This document shows positions 52,216-60,643 of a stretch of 64,000 nucleotides of DNA, piece by piece. Both the position numbers and the translations under genes were made by a program. Source of the DNA: Clostridia bacterium (lineage in GTDB: Bacteria > Bacillota > Clostridia > Christensenellales > UBA1242); NCBI GenBank assembly GCA_900767835.1, contig CAAGAO010000016.1, positions 1-64,000 of the forward strand, read 5' to 3'. The notes beneath the pieces were generated by a model. It did no database searches and was not told where the DNA came from. It saw nothing but the letters and a program-made list of their open reading frames with translations. Numbering within the stretch: the stretch's first letter is position 1; the number at the start of each line of letters is the position of its first letter.

Positions 52216-54099
52216 TTAATATAGATTTTTAGATTTTAATATTAGTTTTCTAGCAAAATAATATACAAAATATGTAAATACAAAGCAAAGAGGGTAGAAG
52301 ATTGATATTTGATATAATGAGATATTTTTAAATGTGAAACCTGCTATCAAATTACCTGATAAAATTAACGGAATCAATAATATTGACACTAATATGTACT
52401 TTGATTTGAGTTTATATTTTGATATGTCTAAAGCAATTCTTTTTTGAGGTGTTTTTAAATAACATACAAGATAGTAACAAAAATAAATTCCCACAATAAT
52501 TGGCATTATTATAAATGATATAGGTTTGTTAAATCTAACACCAGGAATAAAACTATATACAATACCAAATATCAAAGAAACAAGTACAGCATAGGCAAAA
52601 ACAGAAAGCGACGTTAACATATTTAATTTATTAATTTTTACCATATTGTAATCTTTATTTGTCTTTTTTAAAGATTTTTCAAAAGGTTTAAACTTAATAT
52701 TTTGCTCTTTATAAAACTCTTGCAGGTCTTTATAAGTGCTGAATTTAACTTTATTGTCAATTAATTCCAATTCTTGATTTTCTGCATTCATTTTGCTTTG
52801 TTCGTATAAATCTTTAACCCTATCTTCGTAATTTGAATTATTATTTTTCTTTTTTAAGTCAGGAGTTACGTTGTTTGCTGATATATAATATTCAAACCTT
52901 CTTGTATCCCATTTGGTAGGTTTTGGCATATCCTCAGGATTTAATCTTTCTGTAATGAAAACTCCATCATCAGTTTTTTCAAGAATTTTATTATTTTCTT
53001 TTGGAATTTCTTGATTCATATCGTTTAAATTGTTTGAAGTATTAACCAATTTATCGTTGTTATTGTTTGGCATATAGTTTTTTAGTTCTTTAATGTCAAT
53101 TTTATTTACAATAATATTGCAATCTTCAATATCTTTTCCACTTGTTAAGTTACTTTCATTATTATTTTCAGAAGCTATGTATGTATCATTAATTTGCATA
53201 GTTTGTTTAGTTACTTTATCTTTTTGAGCATTTATATAATCTTTATTAGCAATTGTATCTAATGGCTCTACATTAACAGATGAAAGGGTAGTAGAATTGT
53301 TAGTATAATCAGGTGATGGATATTCATTTTCATCTTTAGTTGTACTAACTTCTGGTTCCATTTTATGTTCAATATACTTCTTTTCATATTTTGTACTATT
53401 TAATGATTCACTAAAACTTTTATTTGTCTTTTTGACATACTCAAAATTATAAGACTTTTCCTCTATAGGTTTCTCATAACTTGTCAATATTGGATTTTGA
53501 TTTATTACTATCGACTGAGTATTGAATTTATCTTCTTTTAAAATATCATTATTGTTAATTAAGTTATTTTTATTATCTCTAATTTCTAAATCGTTGTTAT
53601 TTTGATTATCGTTGCTTGGAGGTGTTAAAATAACTGAATTTGAGAATAGGTCAAATTGAACAAAAGCATTATCTTGTTTTGAGTCATTTAAAACTTCTTC
53701 TTGTTTGTTGTTTTGTTTCTCTAAATTAAATAAATTTTCTTGTTGTAATACTTTTGTTGCTTCAGTTGAATGGTTTTGATTGGAAACATCGTTTTGAGTA
53801 TTATAATATTGAGTAGGAATGTCATTTTTCCATTTTTCTAAATGTTTTTTACCTAAATCTGTTAAATGATAGTAGTGTCTTTTGCCACCAATCTCACTAT
53901 CTCTCCAATAAGAAGAAATTAAAGATTGTTCCTCCATACGCTTTAAAGAAGAGTAAAGACTAGGTTGTTTTATTGACACCTTACCTGAAGTATTTTGCAA
54001 AACTTCATCAATAATCTCATAACCATATTTGTCTCTTTCTAGAAGAGTCATTAAAATAATAGTAGAGAGTTGCCCTCTTGGAATTTCATCTTTTATCAT
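52216..54099 (-). CDS. PadR-type regulator fused to a C-terminal membrane domain
   Basis: A 627-residue protein. Residues 1-95 are a PadR winged helix: IPRGQLSTIILMTLLERDKYGYEI, SLYSSLKRMEEQSLI and HYYHLTDLGKKHLEKW. About 95-490 is a low-complexity Asn/Asp/Lys/Gln-rich region, probably disordered. About 495-627 holds four hydrophobic segments (SLSVFAYAVLVSLIFGIVYS; IIMPIIVGIYFCYYLVCYL; YILVSILLIPLILSGNLIAG; IFYPLCFVFTYFVYYFARK). So the DNA-binding domain appears tethered to the membrane by a long flexible arm. Normal PadR proteins have 100-180 residues. It has a good promoter, an AAGGA ribosome site and lies divergently to a metallopeptidase gene, a possible target. Confidence 0.85.
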   Translation of the reverse strand: MIKDEIPRGQLSTIILMTLLERDKYGYEIIDEVLQNTSGKVSIKQPSLYSSLKRMEEQSLISSYWRDSEIGGKRHYYHLTDLGKKHLEKWKNDIPTQYYNTQNDVSNQNHSTEATKVLQQENLFNLEKQNNKQEEVLNDSKQDNAFVQFDLFSNSVILTPPSNDNQNNNDLEIRDNKNNLINNNDILKEDKFNTQSIVINQNPILTSYEKPIEEKSYNFEYVKKTNKSFSESLNSTKYEKKYIEHKMEPEVSTTKDENEYPSPDYTNNSTTLSSVNVEPLDTIANKDYINAQKDKVTKQTMQINDTYIASENNNESNLTSGKDIEDCNIIVNKIDIKELKNYMPNNNNDKLVNTSNNLNDMNQEIPKENNKILEKTDDGVFITERLNPEDMPKPTKWDTRRFEYYISANNVTPDLKKKNNNSNYEDRVKDLYEQSKMNAENQELELIDNKVKFSTYKDLQEFYKEQNIKFKPFEKSLKKTNKDYNMVKINKLNMLTSLSVFAYAVLVSLIFGIVYSFIPGVRFNKPISFIIMPIIVGIYFCYYLVCYLKTPQKRIALDISKYKLKSKYILVSILLIPLILSGNLIAGFTFKNISLYQISIFYPLCFVFTYFVYYFARKLILKSKNLY

Positions 54100-54120
54100 T
54101 TGTTTATATCCTTTATAAGC

Positions 54121-54149
54121 ATTTTAATACATATTATTTAAAATGTCAA
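54121..54149 (-). promoter_or_regulatory. Promoter of the padR-like gene
   Basis: Minus strand: TTGACA (54144-54149), 17 bases, TAAAAT (54121-54126). It is back to back with the promoter at 54178, about 28 bases apart. Confidence 0.7.
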
Positions 54150-54177
54150 ACTAGTATTATGCAAATTTGTGAATTAC

Positions 54178-54206
54178 TTGATATACACAATATTTTGTGG
54201 TACTAT
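54178..54206 (+). promoter_or_regulatory. Promoter of the metallopeptidase gene (leaderless layout)
   Basis: TTGATA (54178-54183), 17 bases, extended -10 TGG TACTAT (-10 at 54201-54206); the ATG at 54213 is 6 bases beyond and has no ribosome site. Confidence 0.6.
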
Positions 54207-54212
54207 TAACAT

Positions 54213-54860
54213 ATGGAATACAAACTGATACGTTCTAAAAGAAAAACTCTTGTTATAAAAATAACTCCAACTTGTGAAGTTCTTATACTTGCTCCTAAAA
54301 AATGTAGTTTAGATTATATCAATAATTTTATTATAGATAAACAAAAATGGATAATAGAAAAATTAAAACAACAACAAATAAACAAATGTGCATACGATAA
54401 ATACATAAGTTTGCAAGATGTTCTTATTTTTGGACAAAGTTATGTCATTGAAGATTACAATAATCATTATCAGATAGGAGAATATTATGTAAAACACACA
54501 AATGCTAGTAACAAGAAAAAGGTTATTAAAGACTTTTTAATAAAAATAGCAAACGCATATATTCCAAAAAGAGTTGAGCAAATTGCAGGTAAGCTAAGTT
54601 TGAATTATAATAGTGTAAAAATTATCTCGGCAAGAAAAAGTTGGGGAAGTTGTAACAACATAAAACAATTAAAGTTCAATTTTAGGCTAACTATGATACC
54701 AAAAGAACTTATAGATTATGTTATATGCCACGAATTGTGCCATATAAAAGAATTAAACCATAGCAAAAGATTTTGGGAATTACTTGCAAATTTAGGATAC
54801 AAAAAAACAGCAGTTAAACAAGCATTTAAAGACTATAGTTATGTTTTACAACTGTTTTAA
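54213..54860 (+). CDS. YgjP-like metal-dependent hydrolase (DUF45, SprT-like)
   Basis: A 215-residue protein of the YgjP family of predicted zinc metallopeptidases. The zinc site is CHELCHIKELNHSKRFW near 170-186 (HELCH as HExxH, with a third His downstream). RKSWGSCNNIKQLKFNFRL near 143 is the other conserved block. The N-terminal part is strand-rich (KTLVIKITPTCEVLILAPKK). Function in the cell is unknown; some members sit beside type I restriction genes, which is not the case here. The start has no ribosome site and lies 6 bases after the -10 box. Confidence 0.88.
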   Translation: MEYKLIRSKRKTLVIKITPTCEVLILAPKKCSLDYINNFIIDKQKWIIEKLKQQQINKCAYDKYISLQDVLIFGQSYVIEDYNNHYQIGEYYVKHTNASNKKKVIKDFLIKIANAYIPKRVEQIAGKLSLNYNSVKIISARKSWGSCNNIKQLKFNFRLTMIPKELIDYVICHELCHIKELNHSKRFWELLANLGYKKTAVKQAFKDYSYVLQLF

Positions 54861-54869
54861 TTTAAAAAA

Positions 54870-55744
54870 TTAAATAATCATAATGCCTTTAAAATCATCA
54901 GGAAAGTCTATTTTAAGATTAATAGTCTTTTTGCTAATGGGATTAAATATCTCCATTTTTGCACAGACTAGTGCAGTGTGATTAATATGAAAGCAGGAAT
55001 TTCCATATAAGGCATCACCAACTAGCGGGTGGTTAATACTTGCCATATGAACTCTAATTTGATGAGTACGACCATATCTATAATTATTTCACATAATGTA
55101 TTTTTACCATCAAAAACAAGGGGAGTAACATAAGTAATTGCATCTTTCCCATTTTCGCTGATTTCTCGTTTTTGATTATTATAGCCGTCACTATTTAAAG
55201 TTGTGGCTATTTTTTTATTTATAACAACACTATCAACTTTACCTTCGCAAATAGCATAATATGTTTTCTTAATGTAATTATTAGAGTTGAGTAAATTACT
55301 AATTAAACTATGCTTGGCAATGCAAACTAAACCTGCTGTATCTTTATCTAAACGATTAACAATTCTTACAATAAAAGAGGGGTCTTTATCTTTCATATAG
55401 TTAGTAACAGCGCCTGCCAAATTATAGTTTAAGTGTCTTCTTGATGGAATAGTTGGCATACCGCTCGGTTTATTTACTACTAAAATATCGTCATCTTCAT
55501 ATACAATATTTAGCGGTACTATGTTTTGCATAATACTATTGCTAGTATTTGGGTTTTTATATAGTTCTATTTCATCACCATTTTTAATAGGAGCATTGGT
55601 AAATGCAATGCTCCCATTAAGTTTTATATATCCTTCTTTTTTCCTAAGATTTCTCACATAATTTTCGCTTATGCCTTGTCGTTTAATATAAGTATAAATT
55701 GTATCATTATTTAAACAATCTTTTACAATTATTTTATTAAACAT
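54870..55744 (-). pseudogene. RluA-family pseudouridine synthase, frameshifted
   Basis: The first frame (from 55744) has an S4-like start, DDDILVVNKPSGMPTIPSRR near 88 and the catalytic region RIVNRLDKDTAGLVCIAK near 127 (HRLD is NRLD here; the catalytic Asp is kept), but ends at 55022 with unrelated sequence. In another frame the missing end is intact: YGRTHQIRVHMASINHPLVG and the rest of the domain down to a stop at 54870. A single missing base around 55075-55088 explains this. It is either a recent pseudogene or a sequencing or assembly error. It follows pheT by 3 bases, so it belongs to the T-box-controlled operon. Confidence 0.85.
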
Positions 55745-55747
55745 AAA

Positions 55748-58123
55748 TTAACCTTTTAGTTTTAAACCAATTTGTTCCATATGTTGCAAAAGTCGCATAT
55801 TAAATATTTCAATATCTTTTGCTGACAAAGTTTTATCTAAAGCACAAATATTAAACTTAAATGTCCAACTTGCATAATCTCCTAACTCTTTGCTTTCATA
55901 TATATCAGTCAATTTGTAAGTCCAAATAAGTTTTGCTCTAAAATTATTTAAGTGATTTTCAATTTCAGCATATTTAGTAGTTTTTGGAACTAAGAAACTA
56001 TAATCAAGATTAACATCTTGGAATTTACTTACTTTTTTAATTTTGTTTTTATAGTTTTGTGCTTGCAATAATTCATTTGTATTTAATTCTAACACTGCAA
56101 TATTGAATCTTTTATCAATAGCCAATTTTACACTAGGATGTAAAACACCAAAATAGCCAATATTTTTATTTTCAGCGTAAATGTTAGTGCTATTAACCGG
56201 GTGCATATAGTTTGGTAAGGCATCAATTTTCCCAATACTGATTTGTTTGCCATAAATGTTTTGAGCAATATCCATTAAAACTTCTTTTAGGCTAAAATAT
56301 AGTTTTTCATTTGATAAAGTTTGACTTGCTAAACAAATTGATAGGTGAGGTTCTTCAATCGCTAAGTTGCTATCATCTAAACCTGCAACAACTCTTCCTA
56401 TTTCAAAAATTTGTATGTCTGAATAACTGTTTCTATTTTCTTCCATAAATTTTAATAGAGTAGGAGCGAGCAAAGATCTAATACCGGATTGACCGGCATT
56501 TGAATCATCTACTAAACTAACATATGATTTTTGTTCTATACCAACACTCTTGTTAAAATCAACAAAATTCCATAAATATGAGTGAACTTCATTCATACCA
56601 TACTTTTCAGCCAAAATGTATTTTGTTTGATATTCATTATTGTGTGCTTCGTTTTGTTCTATTGATTTAACTTCCATAGAGATAGGTTCTGGTTTTATAT
56701 TGTCATATCCGTACGAACGAGCAATTTCTTCAACCAAATCTTCTCTTAAAGAAATATCTTTTGTTGCTCTATAAGAAGGAACTTTTACTTTTAACATATC
56801 ATTTTTTAAATCAACAACAAAACCTAACTTTGTTAAAATGTTTGTTATATCATCATTTGTAACATTAACACCTATACGTTTTGAAACAAAATCTGCTGTT
56901 ATATCAATTTCGCATTCAGGGTATTTTTTTGTGTATACATCAGTAAGTGAAGAAACAACCTTTACACCATTATCTTGTTCTTGTAGCAGTTTTACAAATC
57001 TAGCAATGGCAAGAGTAGTCATTTCTGGATCTAATGACTTTTCATACCTTTGACTAGCATCGGTTTTTAAACCAATTTTAGTTGATGTAATTCTAATTGC
57101 TTTTGAATCAAAGCAAGCACTTTCAAGCAATAAACTGTTTGAATCATCAGTTATTCCGGATAATTTTCCACCTTTAATACCAGCAATAGCAACAGGTTTA
57201 TTATTACTATCGCAAATAACGGTTGAGCCTTCTGGAATGTCGTGTTCTTCGCCTTCTAATGTTAAAAGTTTAGTACCTTTTGTTGCGGTATTGACATTAA
57301 TTCCTTTAACAATGTTTTTATCAAAAGTATGCATTGGTTGACCAAGTTCTAGCATAATATAGTTGGCAAGATCGGTGAGTAGATTAATATCTCTCATACC
57401 GCAGTAGTTTAGTCTAATTTTCATTTGTTGGTTGCTTACTTTTCTAGTAACATTGTCAACTGCAAGAGAAGAATATCTAAAACAATTTTCGCTATTAACA
57501 TTAATATTTAATTTTGGTAGGTTATTATATTCAACCAAAGAAACAACATCTAATGGTTTTAATTCTCTATTAAACATAGCGGCAAATTCTCTTGCAAGAC
57601 CATAATGTCCCCATAGGTCTGGGCGGTTAGTTAATGACTTATTATCAACTTCAAAAACTATATCATCCATAGGAAAAACAGTCTTAATATCAGCACCCAA
57701 TGTAACAGGGAAGGTTATATCCATAATACCGGAACTATCAGAGCCTATTCCTAATTCTACCTCACTGCAACACATACCAAAACTTTCTACTCCTGCAAGT
57801 TTTGCTTTTGTCATTTTATGCCCAGCAACTTTGCTTCCGATAGGTGCAAGGCAAACAACCATATTTTCTCTTACATTTGGAGCACCGCAAACTATTTGCA
57901 AAACTTCTGTTCCGGTATTAACTGCCAAAATATGCAAGTGATCGCTATTAGGGTGATTTTCTACTTTTTCAATTTTAGCAAAAATTACACCGGTAGTTTC
58001 TAGTCCCTTATGCTCGTAGCCTTCAATTTCGGCTGTTGTTAAATTAAATTTTTTCATTAATTTTTCTGGCTCAATACCATCAAGATTAACAAAATCTTTT
58101 ATCCAATTCATTGAAATATACAT
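55748..58123 (-). CDS. pheT: Phenylalanine-tRNA ligase beta subunit
   Basis: A 791-residue subunit of the alpha2-beta2 enzyme. Order of domains: B1 with the EMAP/tRNA-binding fold (VIFAKIEKVENHPNSDHLHI near 47), the B3/B4 editing domain (about 200-390), B5 (about 400-470), the catalytic-like core (EDLVEEIARSYGYDNI near 470) and the anticodon-binding B8 domain at the C-terminus (QDVNLDYSFLVPKTTKYAEI near 700). Length fits the family. AAGGAG precedes the ATG; it follows pheS by 11 bases. Confidence 0.97.
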   Translation of the reverse strand: MYISMNWIKDFVNLDGIEPEKLMKKFNLTTAEIEGYEHKGLETTGVIFAKIEKVENHPNSDHLHILAVNTGTEVLQIVCGAPNVRENMVVCLAPIGSKVAGHKMTKAKLAGVESFGMCCSEVELGIGSDSSGIMDITFPVTLGADIKTVFPMDDIVFEVDNKSLTNRPDLWGHYGLAREFAAMFNRELKPLDVVSLVEYNNLPKLNINVNSENCFRYSSLAVDNVTRKVSNQQMKIRLNYCGMRDINLLTDLANYIMLELGQPMHTFDKNIVKGINVNTATKGTKLLTLEGEEHDIPEGSTVICDSNNKPVAIAGIKGGKLSGITDDSNSLLLESACFDSKAIRITSTKIGLKTDASQRYEKSLDPEMTTLAIARFVKLLQEQDNGVKVVSSLTDVYTKKYPECEIDITADFVSKRIGVNVTNDDITNILTKLGFVVDLKNDMLKVKVPSYRATKDISLREDLVEEIARSYGYDNIKPEPISMEVKSIEQNEAHNNEYQTKYILAEKYGMNEVHSYLWNFVDFNKSVGIEQKSYVSLVDDSNAGQSGIRSLLAPTLLKFMEENRNSYSDIQIFEIGRVVAGLDDSNLAIEEPHLSICLASQTLSNEKLYFSLKEVLMDIAQNIYGKQISIGKIDALPNYMHPVNSTNIYAENKNIGYFGVLHPSVKLAIDKRFNIAVLELNTNELLQAQNYKNKIKKVSKFQDVNLDYSFLVPKTTKYAEIENHLNNFRAKLIWTYKLTDIYESKELGDYASWTFKFNICALDKTLSAKDIEIFNMRLLQHMEQIGLKLKG

Positions 58124-58134
58124 ATTTTTTCTCC

Positions 58135-59163
58135 TTACGCCTTAACACCAAATTGGCTTAACACTTTTAAATTGCCACTATTTAAATATCTAATATCATC
58201 TAAACCTGTTTTTAACATAACTAGTCTATCAAAACCTAATCCAAAGGCAAATCCACTATATTCATTTGGGTCATAGCCTGCAAGTTTAAATACATTTGGA
58301 TGAATCATACCACAAGGGCATAACTCTAGCCAGCCAGAATTTTTGCAAGTAGGACAGCCTTTGCCTCCACAGAAAGTGCAAGTTGCATCCATTTCAAATC
58401 CAGGTTCAACAAAAGGGAAGAAACCGGGGCGAAGGCGAATGTTTATATCTGTCTTAAAAACTTCTGACAACATTTTTTTCATAAAATATATTAAATTTGC
58501 CACTGAAACATTTTTATCAACAAGCATTCCTTCAATTTGGAAGAAAGTGTTTTCGTGTGAATGGTCAAGCGCTTCGTTTCTAAAACATCTACCGGGGAAG
58601 ATTGCTTTTAAAGGTCCATTATATTTTCTAAGTATTTTATTTTGTGCTGCTGATGTTTGTGTTTTTAAAAGTTCGCCATTATCAAGCCAGAAAGTATCTT
58701 GCATATCTCTTGCTGGGTGATTTTTAGGCACATTTACAGCATCAAAATTGTTATATTCCGTTTCAATTTCATTGCCATCTTCAACAGTAAATCCCATAGA
58801 CACAAACACATCTTCAATTTCTTTTGCAAGTGTAGTTCTTGGATGCAAAGAGCCTTTTTTATCGTTTGTAGGTAAGGTAATATCTATTACTTTTTCATTG
58901 GCAATTTCTCTTTGTATTTTTTCATTTTCTAGTTTTTCTTTTAAGCTAGCCAAAGCATCTTCAATTTTGTTTTTGATTTGGTTAATGCTTTGTCCAAACT
59001 CTTTTCTTTTTTCGGCTACAATATCTCTTATTTTAGACATAGCATTAGTAACTTTACCTTTTTTGCCTAAATATGAAACCCTTATTTCATCTAATTGTTT
59101 TGTGTCTTTTACATTTTGTAGTTCGGTATCAAACTCTTGTTCAATTACTTTTATTTCGTCCAT
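58135..59163 (-). CDS. pheS: Phenylalanine-tRNA ligase alpha subunit
   Basis: Catalytic subunit, 342 residues. N-terminal coiled coil (about 1-90), then class II motif 1 (HPRTTLAKEIEDVFVSMGF near 110), motif 2 (FPGRCFRNEALDHSHENTFFQIEG near 196) and motif 3 (GFAFGLGFDRLVMLKTG near 308). A CTFCGGKGCPTCKNSGW insertion near 265 has four Cys, as in many PheS proteins. I use the ATG at 59163 with AAAGGAG upstream. Expression is controlled by the T-box leader. Confidence 0.97.
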   Translation of the reverse strand: MDEIKVIEQEFDTELQNVKDTKQLDEIRVSYLGKKGKVTNAMSKIRDIVAEKRKEFGQSINQIKNKIEDALASLKEKLENEKIQREIANEKVIDITLPTNDKKGSLHPRTTLAKEIEDVFVSMGFTVEDGNEIETEYNNFDAVNVPKNHPARDMQDTFWLDNGELLKTQTSAAQNKILRKYNGPLKAIFPGRCFRNEALDHSHENTFFQIEGMLVDKNVSVANLIYFMKKMLSEVFKTDINIRLRPGFFPFVEPGFEMDATCTFCGGKGCPTCKNSGWLELCPCGMIHPNVFKLAGYDPNEYSGFAFGLGFDRLVMLKTGLDDIRYLNSGNLKVLSQFGVKA

Positions 59164-59415
59164 TTTTACTCCTTTTGTGTACAAAAAAGCCCTATTAGAT
59201 TACTCTAATAGGGCATTATATTGACTTAACGCTGTACCACCTATTTTTTAACTCATTACATTTATACGGTTTTGTCCGGCTTTTCTTTTTAACGAAAAGC
59301 AACTCCAATGCTGAAATTCGCTAACTAATTGAACATAAGTGGCTTTCAGTCAGTGGCACACTCTCCCTAGAATGAAATTAGTCAACTACTATACACATCT
59401 TCATAGTTTTTACTG
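59164..59415 (-). ncRNA. T-box leader of pheS-pheT (tRNA-Phe specific)
   Basis: On the minus strand the leader shows all T-box parts. A stem I region with AGGGAGAGTGTGCC and a specifier loop GAATTTCAGC, where TTC (59313-59315) is a Phe codon. Then the T-box sequence AGGTGGTACAGCG (59230-59242), which pairs with the uncharged tRNA acceptor end. Then the terminator at 59183-59214. Uncharged tRNA-Phe should stabilise the antiterminator and switch on pheS, pheT and the RluA-like gene. Confidence 0.93.
59183..59214 (-). terminator. T-box regulated terminator
   Basis: Perfect 11-bp stem GCCCTATTAGA / TCTAATAGGGC with a 4-base loop and six T's on the minus strand. Confidence 0.95.
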
Positions 59416-59421
59416 ATTATT

Positions 59422-59450
59422 AATTTAACACTATAAAAACTATTTGTCAA
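59422..59450 (-). promoter_or_regulatory. Promoter of the pheS T-box operon
   Basis: Minus strand: TTGACA (59445-59450), 17 bases, extended -10 TGT TAAATT (-10 at 59422-59427). Confidence 0.75.
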
Positions 59451-59485
59451 ACCTTATTTTAAAAAATATTTACATTTATTGTTAA

Positions 59486-59514
59486 TTGACATTTTTAACA
59501 TAAAGTGCTAAGTT
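59486..59514 (+). promoter_or_regulatory. Promoter of cysteine desulfurase-thiI (leaderless layout)
   Basis: TTGACA (59486-59491), 17 bases, extended -10 TGC TAAGTT (-10 at 59509-59514); the ATG at 59522 is 7 bases beyond and has no ribosome site. Confidence 0.65.
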
Positions 59515-59521
59515 ATTTATT

Positions 59522-60643
59522 ATGATTTATTTAGACAATTCAGCAACAACACCAATGGATATTGAGGCAAGTAAAGTGTATGAAGAATATGCTTGCCGTA
59601 ATTTTTTTAATCCATCTGCCATTTATGATAAGGCACTTTGTATTAGTAAGGATATAGAAAGTGCAAAAGAAACAATAGCAAAAGCCTTAGGAACTACATT
59701 TAGTGATAATATAATCTTTACAGGAAGTGCAACCGAAGCAAACAATATGGCAATTAGAGGCGCATATAGAAAAAACTTCGGCAAAATGATTTTTTCTATG
59801 GGAGAACATCCATCTGTATATAATGTTGCATTGGAACTGAGAAAACAAGGTATAAAGGTTGACTTTGTAAACCTACAAAAAAATGGAGAAATAGATTATG
59901 TTGACTTAGAAAACAAACTAGATGATTCTGTTTCATTTATATCCATTATGCTTTGCAGTAATGAAACTGGTGCAATTAACGATTTAAAAAGAATATCCGA
60001 ATTAAAAAATAAATATTGTCCTAAAGCAATATTTCATAGTGATGGTGTGCAAGCATTTGGTAAAATTAAAATAAATGTAGATTATTTCGGTGTAGATTTA
60101 TTTACTATCAGTGCTCACAAAGCATTCGGTCCAAAAGGTGTTGGAGCATTATATGTTAGGAATAAAAATATATTGAATCCAATAGTTTATGGTGGTGGAC
60201 AAGAATACAACTTACGTTCAGGAACGGAAAATGTCGCTGGAATTATGGCTTTTAAAAAGGCTGTTGAAAATATAGGCAACATCAAAGATAGTTATACACA
60301 CACACAAGCGTGTTTTGACACATTCCTAAAACAAATAGATTTAACCAATGTTAAAGTTAATTCATCTGGTAGTCCTTATGTTTTATCGCTTAGTTTTTTA
60401 GGAGTGAACGGAGAAACACTTGTTCATATGATGGAACAACAAGGCATTTATATTTCCCGAGGGAGTGCATGTTCGGCAAGAAAAGCAGGCAATAGAATAC
60501 TAGAAAATATAGGTCTTACACCCGAATATATACTTGGTAGCGTTAGAGTAAGTTTCAGTAAATATACTACCATTTCAGATGCTGAAATAGCAGGACAAAC
60601 GTTAAATAATTGTTATAAAAATTTAAAGGAAAAATTAAAATGA
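59522..60643 (+). CDS. Cysteine desulfurase linked to ThiI
   Basis: A 373-residue NifS-type enzyme. MIYLDNSATTPMD opens the protein, TGSATEANNMAIRGA near 70, the PLP Lys is in SAHKAFGPKGVGALY near 200 and the persulfide Cys in ISRGSACSARKAG near 322. The stop overlaps the thiI start by 4 bases, so this enzyme most likely supplies sulfur for tRNA thiolation (as NifZ does in Bacillus), distinct from the desulfurase at 10510 that goes with a scaffold. Translation appears leaderless. Confidence 0.93.
   Translation: MIYLDNSATTPMDIEASKVYEEYACRNFFNPSAIYDKALCISKDIESAKETIAKALGTTFSDNIIFTGSATEANNMAIRGAYRKNFGKMIFSMGEHPSVYNVALELRKQGIKVDFVNLQKNGEIDYVDLENKLDDSVSFISIMLCSNETGAINDLKRISELKNKYCPKAIFHSDGVQAFGKIKINVDYFGVDLFTISAHKAFGPKGVGALYVRNKNILNPIVYGGGQEYNLRSGTENVAGIMAFKKAVENIGNIKDSYTHTQACFDTFLKQIDLTNVKVNSSGSPYVLSLSFLGVNGETLVHMMEQQGIYISRGSACSARKAGNRILENIGLTPEYILGSVRVSFSKYTTISDAEIAGQTLNNCYKNLKEKLK

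Noticed and set aside
55070..55095. Programmed -1 frameshift in the RluA-like gene
   Set aside because: No X XXY YYZ heptamer and no downstream stem-loop or pseudoknot is visible; a plain indel is more likely.
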